Source: Micromonospora zamorensis
GTDB lineage: Bacteria > Actinomycetota > Actinomycetes > Mycobacteriales > Micromonosporaceae
Assembly (NCBI RefSeq): GCF_900090275.1
Contig: NZ_LT607755.1
Coordinates: 3,162,001-3,226,000 of the forward strand
Reading direction: 5' to 3'
DNA length: 64,000 nucleotides
Position 1 is the stretch's first letter. Each line of letters starts with the position of its first letter. This document shows, piece by piece, positions 1 through 7,922 of this stretch. Position numbers and translations under genes: made by a program. Below the pieces are notes generated by a model, which was given only the letters and a program-made list of their open reading frames with translations, searched no databases and was not told the origin of the DNA.

Positions 1-103
1 TCAGCCCGGTCGGGGTCTCCCGGTGGAAGGTCAGGGTCCAACCGGCGTCGTTGCCGACCGCGCCCTGGCGGACCTGACCGGTCTGGAACGGCGTGAGCGT
101 CAT
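1..103 (-). CDS. Unknown tail-locus protein, 5' part only
   Basis: An ATG at 103-101 opens a frame that is still open at the left edge after 34 codons. The start overlaps the TGA of the upstream gene (ATGA), the spacing used throughout this block, so it is probably co-translated with the tail genes. The visible residues (MTLTPFQTGQVRQGAVGN, then a stretch with HRET) match no family I can name. A baseplate or tail-completion role is inferred from position only. Confidence 0.55.
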   Translation of the reverse strand, partial: MTLTPFQTGQVRQGAVGNDAGWTLTFHRETPTGL

Positions 104-747
104 CGCAGCACCCTCCGCAGCTTCTTGTCGAGCAGGTAGCGGTAGCGCAGCCGGCCGGGGCCCAGCTCGGATTCGACGCGCTGGGCGGGTGGGCGGCGAC
201 GCCAGACGAACTCGTTGATCGGTGGCGGCCCGAACTGGTCCGCCGCGCGGTCGGCGCGCCGCCAGGCCAGCGCGATGGACGAGCCGTAGTCGCCGGAGCC
301 GCGTACCGTCCCGGCGTGCAGCAGCCAGCCGAGCACCACCACCTCGACGGCGATCGGGGTGGACCCGGCGGCGACCGCCGGGCCGGCGTCGGGGCACACC
401 CGGCGCAGACCGGCCGCGAGCGGCACCGAGCCGAGGATCCGGGTGCCCTGACGGACCACCAGTCGCAGCGGCACCCGGCCGACCAGCGCCGGTGGCGGGG
501 GCACGGCCGGGGGCGCGGGCCGGGGCGCCAGGTCGTCGGCGGAGCTGCTGACCACCGCGAGGGGGTCGGTGTTCAGCCACTGCCGGGCCAGGCCGGTGGG
601 CAGGATCAGCACCGCGTGGACACCGGCGCCCAGCTCGACGCGGTGCGGGAGGCCGGCGGTGAGGCTCTGCCGTACCTCGGTGAACCCGTCGGGCACCTCG
701 ACAGGTGTCTCCGGCAGGAGGTAGCGGTCGATCGGGAACGGTGGCAT
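100..747 (-). CDS. Tail-locus protein of unknown function, 215 aa
   Basis: The frame runs from an ATG at 747-745 (MPPFPIDRYLLPETPVEV) to a TGA at 102-100. Both ends overlap neighbours by ATGA, so it sits inside a tightly packed operon with tail sheath and tube genes. It has no signal peptide or membrane segment, a proline/alanine-rich middle around residues 75-90, and a strongly basic C-terminus ending KKLRRVLR. I do not recognise a domain. A structural or connector protein of the tail baseplate is the likeliest role, from context alone. Confidence 0.6.
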   Translation of the reverse strand: MPPFPIDRYLLPETPVEVPDGFTEVRQSLTAGLPHRVELGAGVHAVLILPTGLARQWLNTDPLAVVSSSADDLAPRPAPPAVPPPPALVGRVPLRLVVRQGTRILGSVPLAAGLRRVCPDAGPAVAAGSTPIAVEVVVLGWLLHAGTVRGSGDYGSSIALAWRRADRAADQFGPPPINEFVWRRRPPAQRVESELGPGRLRYRYLLDKKLRRVLR

Positions 748-1247
748 CAGTTGCCCAACCCGTCGGCGAGCGCGCCGACTCCGATGCTGGCCACGTCGAG
801 CAGCTTGCCGAGCAGGCTGGGACGGGGCACGTGGACGAGGGTGATGGTGGTGTCCAGGACGTCGCGGCGGGCGGCGGACGCGTTGAAGGTCAGCGACTGC
901 ACCTGCATGTCGGTGCGGATGGTCATCGAGGTGACCAGGATCAGCCCGCCGAACTTCCCCCCGGAGTACGCGGCGAGGGCGGTGCCGCGTTTGCTCGCCT
1001 CGGCCATCGTCTCCAGGGCGAACTTCCAGGCGTAGCGTTCCGCGCCGACGAGGACCCCGGTCAGGGTGATGGTGTCGTCGTGGGTGGCCACGATGGCCTT
1101 GTGCGCGGGGGAGCCGATCGGCGGCAGGTGGTAGGTCTGCGCGAGGGAGATGGCGGTGACGGCCCAGAGCGGGATCGGCAGCACCCCGTCGCTGATGATC
1201 GCCGACGGCACCGTGCCGTACCGCATGAAGCTGCTGGTGATGGCCAT
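747..1247 (-). CDS. Putative small tail/baseplate protein, 166 aa
   Basis: ATG at 1247-1245 (MAITSSFMRYG) with a stop overlapping the next start. A TITLTGVLVG stretch near residue 60 is followed by an alpha-rich middle, then ILVTSMTIRTDMQ and a beta-rich stretch ending TTITLVHVPRPS. That order (TITLxG, gap, VTSMxxxxD, beta strands) faintly resembles gpU/Dit-like tail-completion proteins, which adapt tube ends. The resemblance is by eye and weak; position in the tail operon is the main support. A short alanine/glycine-rich tail follows residue 145. Confidence 0.5.
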   Translation of the reverse strand: MAITSSFMRYGTVPSAIISDGVLPIPLWAVTAISLAQTYHLPPIGSPAHKAIVATHDDTITLTGVLVGAERYAWKFALETMAEASKRGTALAAYSGGKFGGLILVTSMTIRTDMQVQSLTFNASAARRDVLDTTITLVHVPRPSLLGKLLDVASIGVGALADGLGN

Positions 1248-1249
1248 GC

Positions 1250-2734
1250 TCAGCGCCCTCCGATGGGTGGCAGCGACACCGGCGTACCGGTGGCTTCGAC
1301 GGCCAGGCCCAGGTCGCGCAGCGCCTGGGTGATCTCGCGGACCTCGCCGGCGGCGCTGGTGACGCGCAGCCGCAGCCGGCGATCCTCCAGTGCCCGGCTG
1401 ATCCGCGCGGGCCGGGTGGACGCGGAGCCGCGCCGGTTGATCCGGTCGATCTCGGCTGCGGCGTCCTCCATCCGGGAGATCGCGTCGAGGATCCGCGGGT
1501 CGGGGGTGAAACCGGGGTCGTCGCGTTGCAGCCGGGCGATGGCGTCGCGGAAGTCGGAGGCGTCGCGGCGCAGGTTGATGACGAGGTTGTCGGTGAGCGC
1601 GCTGACCCCGCTGACACTCCTGGCCCGGTGCGACTTGTCGTCGATCAGCCACACCCACCCGTCGTGGCCGATGCCGACCAGGTCGGTGCCGGCGACCTTG
1701 ACGTTGGCGTCGGGGCCCTTGAGGAACAGCTCGATGCTGCTCAGCGAGAACGCGGCGCCGTACTCGCCGAGCACGCCGCGGCCGTAGGTGACCATGTCGT
1801 GGCGCAGGTAGGCGCGGAAGCCGGGGCCGTCGTCGGCGCGGCCGCCCCGGTCGCGGAAGCGTCGCCACAGGGTCGCCAGGGCCTCCGGGTTGTGCACGGC
1901 CAACTGCTGGGTGAGCCAGATGTCGCCGCTGGCCACCACCGCGCGCAGCTCCGGGTCGGCGATGCGGGCCAGAGCCTCGGTGAGCCGGGCGTCGTTCATG
2001 TGCAGGCCCTTGGAGCGGGCCTTCCCGAGTTCACCCACTGCGGTCCGCAGCCGGGCGACGTCGTCGGGGGTGAACCGGCCGCCGAGCCGGGTCTCCAGGT
2101 CCGTGACGGCGGCCCGGCTGCCGCTCTCGGTTTCGGCGGCCACCGCTCGCCACAGCGCCTGCGGTTCCAGCTCGGCGGCGCGGCGCAACGCGGCCTGCTG
2201 GTCCGCCGGCATGGCCCGGAACGCGTCCTGGACCACTGCGGCGGGCTCGACGTGCCAGCCGGCCGCACTGGTACCGCCGGCGACCTCGAACTCGCGCAGC
2301 AGCGAGTCGGCGTACTGGGCTGCGTCGTCGGCCAGCCGCAGCGGCGCGTCTCCGACGATGCCCTCGCGCGGGCGGCTCAGTTCGCGCATCTCGGTGTTGA
2401 GCTGGTCGAAGCGCTCGCCGAGCGTCTCCAGCCGCACGCCCTCGGGCAGGGTGCCGCCCTCCAGCACGTGGTCGAGGATCGCGGCGATGTTGTCGCGCAG
2501 CACGGCGATGCGTTCCAGCCGGTTGAGCGCGTTGTTCAGGTGCAGGTCGCCGACGTCGTCGACGACCCGGCGGATGAGGTGCTCCAGCAGCCGCCGGGAA
2601 CGCACGTCGCCGGCCTCGCTGTGCGCGGCGATGGTTCGCATGAAGCGTTGCAGTCGTGGGTTGGCGTCGGCGGCGGCGTGCACGGCGGCGGCGTCGAGGA
2701 ACCGGCCGGCACGGAACCGGCGTGGCCCGGTCAC
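1250..2734 (-). CDS. Tail-locus protein with PD-(D/E)XK-like nuclease signature, 494 aa
   Basis: GTG start at 2734-2732 overlaps the stop of the 1077-aa gene (GTGA). Residues 1-290 are predicted mostly helical and match nothing I know. From about residue 312 the pattern looks like a restriction-endonuclease fold: a Gly-Glu pair near 323-324 in a helix, then AGTDLVGIG at 348-356 and VWLIDDKSHR at 361-370. These would supply the D...(D/E)xK metal site with Asp351, Asp365 and Lys367. Nuclease domains of this fold are common as polymorphic-toxin and injected-effector warheads. Placement directly after a large multidomain protein in a tail operon makes an effector role plausible, but this is inference. 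A structural role with a chance motif is the alternative. Confidence 0.5.
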   Translation of the reverse strand: MTGPRRFRAGRFLDAAAVHAAADANPRLQRFMRTIAAHSEAGDVRSRRLLEHLIRRVVDDVGDLHLNNALNRLERIAVLRDNIAAILDHVLEGGTLPEGVRLETLGERFDQLNTEMRELSRPREGIVGDAPLRLADDAAQYADSLLREFEVAGGTSAAGWHVEPAAVVQDAFRAMPADQQAALRRAAELEPQALWRAVAAETESGSRAAVTDLETRLGGRFTPDDVARLRTAVGELGKARSKGLHMNDARLTEALARIADPELRAVVASGDIWLTQQLAVHNPEALATLWRRFRDRGGRADDGPGFRAYLRHDMVTYGRGVLGEYGAAFSLSSIELFLKGPDANVKVAGTDLVGIGHDGWVWLIDDKSHRARSVSGVSALTDNLVINLRRDASDFRDAIARLQRDDPGFTPDPRILDAISRMEDAAAEIDRINRRGSASTRPARISRALEDRRLRLRVTSAAGEVREITQALRDLGLAVEATGTPVSLPPIGGR

Positions 2735-5700
2735 GGCCGCACCACCGGGACGCGCGGACCCGCGGCGGCGCCACCGGGCTGTGAGTCCAGCACCATGAGG
2801 ATGAACCGGGCGCCCTCCGGGCCACCGACAGCGCCGCTGAGCATCGCCTCGCGCTCCACGTACGCGAGCACCGGCTCCATCAGCTTCTGCACCACCCGTT
2901 CCAGCACCTCGTTGAGCAGGATCTCGGTGAGGAACCCCTGGAGCAGGTCACGGGATGCCGCTTCGATGATCTGCCGGGTGACCCGGCGTACCACGTACCC
3001 TCGGGCGGTGCGCAGCCCGGCGCGGACACCGAAGCGCAGGGCGACCCGGCCTCCGCGCACGGCCGCGCCGCCGATGGTCCCGGCCTCCGGGATCAGCGAC
3101 AACGCGAGTCCGAGGTACGCGGCGAACAGCTCGACCTCGACCTCGGTGCGGGTGAGCACCAGCTCCGGGTCGAGCATCGATCCGTAGAGGCGCTCGCGCT
3201 GGTGTGCGTGTGCCACGTCGACGGCGGCGACGGCCACCCCGACCACGAAGCCCAGCGGCGGGCAGAGCAGCGACAGCGCGATGATCCCCACCATGACGCC
3301 GAACGCGCTCAGCGCCTCCCGGCCCAGCTCGGTGTGGAACAGGCTGTCGACGCCGGTGGCGTAGTAGAGGTTGCCGCCGAAGAACTCGCCGATCTGCTGG
3401 TGGGTGACCAGGTGGATGCCCTGGAGCGCGAACTGTCCTCCGGGGATGGTGGCCGACGGGATGTGCTCGCTGATCCGGCTGGACCGGAACGCGAAGCGGG
3501 CGTCCGTGCGGGCACGGCCGAGCATCTCGGTGTTGTTGCGCCGCATGTCCTGCAGCACCCGCCACAGCTCGTCGCGGATCGCCGACCGGTTGCCGGCGAA
3601 GCGGGCCAGCACGTCGGGCAGGTCGGTGATCTGCTTGACCAGCGGGTCGATGCCCTCGGCCTCGCCGCGTTGGATGACCAGCGCCTGCTCGATCTCGGCG
3701 AGGGTCCAGAGCACCGCGTGCGAGTCGCGGATCCGGGTGGTGCTGTCACGTTCGACGATCTCGCCGGCCGCGCCGGGGCTGCTCAGCGCGGCCTCGGTGG
3801 CGAGGAACGCGCTGGAGATGGCGCGGGCGGCCCCGTACCAGGCGGTGGACGGGTTGGCCATGCTCACCGTGGCGAGGGTGCCGCCGCCGACGTCGGTGTG
3901 TTCGGCCGTCCACCGGGCGGCCTCGTGGCGGCGCAGCCGCTCGCGCAGGCCCTGAAGTTCGGCGTAGTCGGTGAGCTGGGACACGATCAACCGCTCGAAG
4001 ATCGGCGCGTACTGGTCGAAGTGGGTGATCCGCGCCTCGATGCCAGTCCGCGAGCTGAGCAGCAGTTGCACGAGCATCGCCTGGCTGCCGACGACGAAGA
4101 GCTGCCCGACGGCGTCCTTGATCGCGCCGCTGAGCGCCTGGACGAAGTGCAGGTTCCAGGACGCGGACGTGTCGATCCAGCCGCCCTGGACGCGGGCGAA
4201 GTGCTCGGGCTGGCTGTAGCGGCGCATCACCAGTTGGGCGAGGTGATCCAGGCGGGGCACGACCCCGGCCAGGTGGCGCAGGAACTGCACGGCGGGCGAG
4301 GCGACCGGCCGGAAGTCCAGCGGGCCGAGCCCTCCGGAACCCTGCGGCACGGGTCGGGTGAACGCCTCGCGCTCCGAGGCGCCGACCAGCAGGCTGATCG
4401 CCGCGGCCCGGCCGCGCAGCATGGCGGCGGCCTGGAGGCAGAAGTTCGCCGGGTAGCGGCAGGCCTCGCCCATCTGGAGCCGGAACGCGATGTCGTCCAT
4501 CAGTCGGCGCAGCTCGTCGCCGTCCGGGCCGAGCGCGGCCAGCTCCGGTTCGCCGTGGAACGGGGCGCAGGCCCGCATCTCGGAGTGTTCGCCGGTGACG
4601 GCCGGAAACCGTCGACCCTCGGCGCCGGGCGGGGCGCTGGGGCTGCTCGGGTCGAAGACGAACCCGCCCCGGCGAGCCCCGCCGCTGCCGTCCCCACCAG
4701 TGCCACCGCCGCCCGGCCCGGTGCCGCTGCCGGTGGGATCGCCCGGGCCACTGCCGGTTCCGGCGCCGGTGCCACCGCCCGCGCCCGTTGCGCCGCCCAC
4801 GCCGGAGCCGCTACCGGTACCCGTCCCCGAACCGGTGCCGTCGCCGATGCCGCCACCGGGGGGTGCGTTCGGATCCGGTGGCGCCGCCGGTCGCTGCTCG
4901 GCACTGATCGGCAGGAGGTTGGCGGTGCCGGTCCAGTGCAGCGTCTTGTCGGTCTCCTCGGTGCCCACCAGCAGCAGCGAGACGCCACCGATGCTGATCA
5001 CCACGAGGCAGGTCGGCACCGCGCCGCCCACCGAGGCGAGGATCGCGTCGACCCGCCGGGTCACCTCGGCGTCGACGGCCCGCTCGATCTGCGCCTGGTA
5101 CTCGTCCACACTGGTGGTCTCGCCGCGCGGCTGGGCGGTGCGCAACCGCTGCCGGATGTCGGCGCTGAGCTCCTCGTCCACCATCGCGACCAGGGCGCTC
5201 CGGTCGGCGACCAGCCGCCGCTGCACAGTGCCGGGCTGCGGGCTGGGCACCCGCTCCTCCACCTCGAAGTGCGGCTGCGGAGCGGCCCGGAACACCGTCT
5301 CGCCGAACCGCTCGAACGTGAGGACCGACCACGGGGTGGTGTTCACCATGACGACCCAGACCGGGCGACCGTCCGAGCCGACCACCCGGGCGATCACACC
5401 CTGCGGCGTGCCCGACGGCAGACCGCCGTGCTGACGTACCGCCTCACGGCCCAGCTCGGCGAAGTGGCTGGCCAGGTACGTGACCGGCCGTAGCAGCCAC
5501 TGGTAGGTCACCGAGGGCGGCTCGTCGCCGTCCACCGGCACCTCGGCGGCGCCGCCACCGTCGTCGTAGGACGGCACCCGGTAGACGGCCAGCAGGTGAC
5601 GCATCCGCTGCGGGTCGAACACCTCGGCTGCCGGTCGGCTCAGCGGCGCGGCCACCCCGGCCGGAAGCCCCGGATCCAGCCGCGCCGCCGTGATCACCTC

Positions 5701-5964
5701 GTCGATGCGCCGGCGCAGCCGGGCCTCGAAGGCCCGCCGGTCGTCCGGGGACACCCGCTCACCGCCCGCGCCGGTCCAGCGGAACTCCGGCGGATTGGGG
5801 CGTACCTCCAGGTAGCCGCCGCGGGGCGCGACCACCTCGCGGCGGGAGCGTTCCAGCGCGCGGGCCAGGGCCGCACCGAGCGCGTCGGTCACCGCCGCCG
5901 GCCGCTCGGTCACCGACCGGGCGTCCAGCCGGATCCGCACCGGGACGTGCACCGAGATGGCCAC
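2731..5964 (-). CDS. Large multidomain tail-locus protein, 1077 aa, unknown function
   Basis: GTG start at 5964-5962 (MAISVHVPVRIRL), two bases after the 84-aa gene. Residues 1-45 are a short beta/alpha module. Residues about 45-365 form a mixed region without a recognised family. Residues about 368-430 are an almost pure Gly/Ser/Thr/Ala/Pro linker. Residues about 440-850 are largely helical. A hydrophobic segment near 885-915 (two runs split by CPP) is followed by another near 946-970, then amphipathic helices to the end. Linker plus hydrophobic C-terminus suggests a modular delivered or membrane-contacting protein rather than a simple baseplate part. There is no signal peptide, which fits a protein loaded into or onto a tail particle. 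Function unknown. Confidence 0.6.
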   Translation of the reverse strand: MAISVHVPVRIRLDARSVTERPAAVTDALGAALARALERSRREVVAPRGGYLEVRPNPPEFRWTGAGGERVSPDDRRAFEARLRRRIDEVITAARLDPGLPAGVAAPLSRPAAEVFDPQRMRHLLAVYRVPSYDDGGGAAEVPVDGDEPPSVTYQWLLRPVTYLASHFAELGREAVRQHGGLPSGTPQGVIARVVGSDGRPVWVVMVNTTPWSVLTFERFGETVFRAAPQPHFEVEERVPSPQPGTVQRRLVADRSALVAMVDEELSADIRQRLRTAQPRGETTSVDEYQAQIERAVDAEVTRRVDAILASVGGAVPTCLVVISIGGVSLLLVGTEETDKTLHWTGTANLLPISAEQRPAAPPDPNAPPGGGIGDGTGSGTGTGSGSGVGGATGAGGGTGAGTGSGPGDPTGSGTGPGGGGTGGDGSGGARRGGFVFDPSSPSAPPGAEGRRFPAVTGEHSEMRACAPFHGEPELAALGPDGDELRRLMDDIAFRLQMGEACRYPANFCLQAAAMLRGRAAAISLLVGASEREAFTRPVPQGSGGLGPLDFRPVASPAVQFLRHLAGVVPRLDHLAQLVMRRYSQPEHFARVQGGWIDTSASWNLHFVQALSGAIKDAVGQLFVVGSQAMLVQLLLSSRTGIEARITHFDQYAPIFERLIVSQLTDYAELQGLRERLRRHEAARWTAEHTDVGGGTLATVSMANPSTAWYGAARAISSAFLATEAALSSPGAAGEIVERDSTTRIRDSHAVLWTLAEIEQALVIQRGEAEGIDPLVKQITDLPDVLARFAGNRSAIRDELWRVLQDMRRNNTEMLGRARTDARFAFRSSRISEHIPSATIPGGQFALQGIHLVTHQQIGEFFGGNLYYATGVDSLFHTELGREALSAFGVMVGIIALSLLCPPLGFVVGVAVAAVDVAHAHQRERLYGSMLDPELVLTRTEVEVELFAAYLGLALSLIPEAGTIGGAAVRGGRVALRFGVRAGLRTARGYVVRRVTRQIIEAASRDLLQGFLTEILLNEVLERVVQKLMEPVLAYVEREAMLSGAVGGPEGARFILMVLDSQPGGAAAGPRVPVVRP

Positions 5965-5966
5965 CG

Positions 5967-6221
5967 TCAGACCTGCCCGTCCAGGTGGTCGGCGAGGCGG
6001 GCCAGCGCGAGGTCGGCGAGCGCGTCGGCGTCGACCGCGCCGCCGGCCACGACCACCTCGATCTCCACCGGGAAGTGGTACGCGATGACAGCGCGGTCGT
6101 CCTCGGCCACCTGCGCGGCCTCCGCCTCGCTGCCGGCCGCCGGCAGCACCAACTCACCCGCGTGCACCAGGGCCAGCCCGGTACGGGTGACCCGGGCGGC
6201 ACGGCCAGCACCGGTCGTCAT
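5967..6221 (-). CDS. Small tail-associated protein, 84 aa
   Basis: ATG at 6221-6219 is preceded by a strong GGAGGT five bases upstream. Residues 19-28 read VHAGELVLPA, a motif reminiscent of the HxGE(x)VLP box near the ends of some phage tape-measure proteins. Residues 48-56 (YHFPVEIEV) and a following Ala/Leu-rich helix resemble the first 45 residues of the next gene product. It lies between the tube gene and the 1077-aa gene, so a tail adaptor or loading chaperone is possible. No family assigned. Confidence 0.55.
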   Translation of the reverse strand: MTTGAGRAARVTRTGLALVHAGELVLPAAGSEAEAAQVAEDDRAVIAYHFPVEIEVVVAGGAVDADALADLALARLADHLDGQV

Positions 6222-6267
6222 CTGCTACCTCCGGTTGATCGTTGGCGGGCTGTCACGTCCTGCCCGG

Positions 6268-6696
6268 TCAGGGCAGCACGGACTGGTCGCCGGTCTTCGG
6301 GTCGACGGTGGCGGCCAGGCTGAAGCCGCTGAAGGTCGCGGCCGGGGCGCCGGAGATGGTGGCGGTGGTCGGCGTGGCGCTGGTGATCATGCAGTCGCGC
6401 AGGACGAAGGACGAGAACGCCCAGTCGTCGCCGGTGTGCTCCAGCAGCGCGATGTCGAACAGTTCGCCGTCGAGGGCCAGCTTGGTGAGCCGGCCGGCGA
6501 CGTCCCCGATCGCCTTGACTGTCATCGTGAAGTTCATCGACACCGGCGCGTGGATGACACCCAGGTGGGTGACCTCGCACGAGTGCAGGGCCTCGACGTT
6601 GAGCGAGAAGGATGGGCTGAACGAGTCGATGGGGCTGATCAGCACCGTCTCGGTGCCCTTGGTGTACTGCACCGCGAGGCGGGTCTTCCACTCCAT
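6268..6696 (-). CDS. Phage-like tail tube protein
   Basis: 142 aa from an ATG with GGAGGAA eight bases upstream, 17 bases after the sheath gene. Tail tube (Hcp-like) subunits are about 140-150 aa and stack as hexamers forming the rigid inner conduit. The protein opens with a short helix-free lead (MEWKTRLAVQYTKGTETVLIS), then alternating beta segments typical of the tube fold, including a MNFTMTVKA strand and a C-terminal strand before DPKTGDQSVLP. Size, beta pattern and location immediately after the sheath support the call. It would be polymerised in the cytoplasm inside the contractile sheath. Confidence 0.75.
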   Translation of the reverse strand: MEWKTRLAVQYTKGTETVLISPIDSFSPSFSLNVEALHSCEVTHLGVIHAPVSMNFTMTVKAIGDVAGRLTKLALDGELFDIALLEHTGDDWAFSSFVLRDCMITSATPTTATISGAPAATFSGFSLAATVDPKTGDQSVLP

Positions 6697-6713
6697 GGTC
6701 TGGTTCCTCCGGG

Positions 6714-7883
6714 TCAGAACTTGGCCACGAGCGTGACCAGCAGGCGGCTCACGGCCGGGCCGTACGTGACGGTGACCACCAGGTCAACGGTGCGGTCGGC
6801 CCGGGCGGCGGTGACGATCGAGGTGTCGGTGGCGGTACGCGCGACCTCGGGGATGGTGAGGATGTCCAGCACCGGGATCTCGATGCGGTAGTCGTCGATC
6901 ACCGACTGCCGCTTGAGTGGGCCGAGGATGCCGTCGACCTGGGTCTTCAGCAGCGTCATGCCCGGCTTGGTGATCCGCGCGTCGCCGACCAGCCCGATCA
7001 GGCCGGCGCGCAGCATGAACTCGATCGCATCGAGGGTGCGCACCAGGTCGACGTGCAGCAGGCTCGCGTCGGAGGTGAACAGCCTCCCGTCGGCGAAGTG
7101 CAGGCTCTCCCCGGTGATCAGCGTCGGGTCGATGATCGGCGTGAGGTTGGCCTCGGACAGGCCCTTGATCTCAGCCGGGCTGTACTGCTTGGCCACCGGG
7201 ATGGCGACCCCGCGGATCTTCTTCAGCACGATGCTGTGGTGCACCGGCAGCCCGGCCACTGCGGCCATCGCGGCGGTGGCCGCGTCACCGTCCGCGCCCC
7301 GGGCGGCGATCATCACCATCCGGCTGGTGCTGCTCTTGAGCGGGTTCGCGGCTGTCGTGATGTCCGCGACGTAGGTGGGGCCCTTCTCGGTGGCCGGGTT
7401 GACCATGGCGAACCCGAGCCGCCGCTGGCCGGCTGCGGACATCGTCTCCACGTGCGCCTTGAGCGCGTGCAGCCCGGTGGGCGCGCCCGCACCGGCGGGG
7501 TTGCCGACGCCCGACTCGTTGGCCAGCGACACCATGGTCACGTCGTCGGCGGCCTCCAGACCGCCGAGCGCGGCGGCGTAGTCGTCGCCGGCGACCTTGA
7601 CCCCGTACACCTTGGCCGGACGCGGGTCCTGCAGGAACGCCAGCTCCAGGGAGTTGTAGAGGGCGTTGCGCACCACGTTGCCGGCCTGCCGGCGGGCGAA
7701 GTTGGTGACCGCGTCGTCGAGAGTCTCGATCCGGACCGGCGTGTTCGCCGGCGCCGAGCCGCCGTCGGCCGTGGCCGGCGCCTTACCCACCACGGCGATG
7801 ACGCCCGGTGAGCGCTGGGCCAGCGGCGCTGGTGGCGGCACGATCCGGACCTCGATGAACGGGAATGCTGCTGTCGGTGCCAC
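6714..7883 (-). CDS. Contractile phage tail sheath protein
   Basis: 389 aa, GTG start at 7883-7881 with GGGAGGA close upstream. Sheath subunits wrap the tube and contract to drive it through a target envelope. The N-terminus has the usual short strand and a Gly-Val-rich entry (SPGVIAVVGKA). The C-terminal half carries the hallmark order of sheath proteins: VAIPVAKQYSP, a strand with TLITGESLHFADGRL, the RTLDAIEFMLR helix, a VGDARI...TLLKTQVDGIL segment and a final beta-rich domain. At 389 aa it is in the short range for sheaths, as in injection-system particles without large surface insertions. It anchors identification of the whole block. Confidence 0.88.
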   Translation of the reverse strand: MAPTAAFPFIEVRIVPPPAPLAQRSPGVIAVVGKAPATADGGSAPANTPVRIETLDDAVTNFARRQAGNVVRNALYNSLELAFLQDPRPAKVYGVKVAGDDYAAALGGLEAADDVTMVSLANESGVGNPAGAGAPTGLHALKAHVETMSAAGQRRLGFAMVNPATEKGPTYVADITTAANPLKSSTSRMVMIAARGADGDAATAAMAAVAGLPVHHSIVLKKIRGVAIPVAKQYSPAEIKGLSEANLTPIIDPTLITGESLHFADGRLFTSDASLLHVDLVRTLDAIEFMLRAGLIGLVGDARITKPGMTLLKTQVDGILGPLKRQSVIDDYRIEIPVLDILTIPEVARTATDTSIVTAARADRTVDLVVTVTYGPAVSRLLVTLVAKF

Positions 7884-7922
7884 GGGTCCTCCCGGACGAA
7901 GTTGCTGTTGCGGTCTGGGGTC

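Noticed and set aside
4640..4880. Minisatellite-like repeat in the 1077-aa gene
   Set aside because: It is low-complexity coding DNA for a Gly/Ser/Thr linker; units are irregular and stay in frame.
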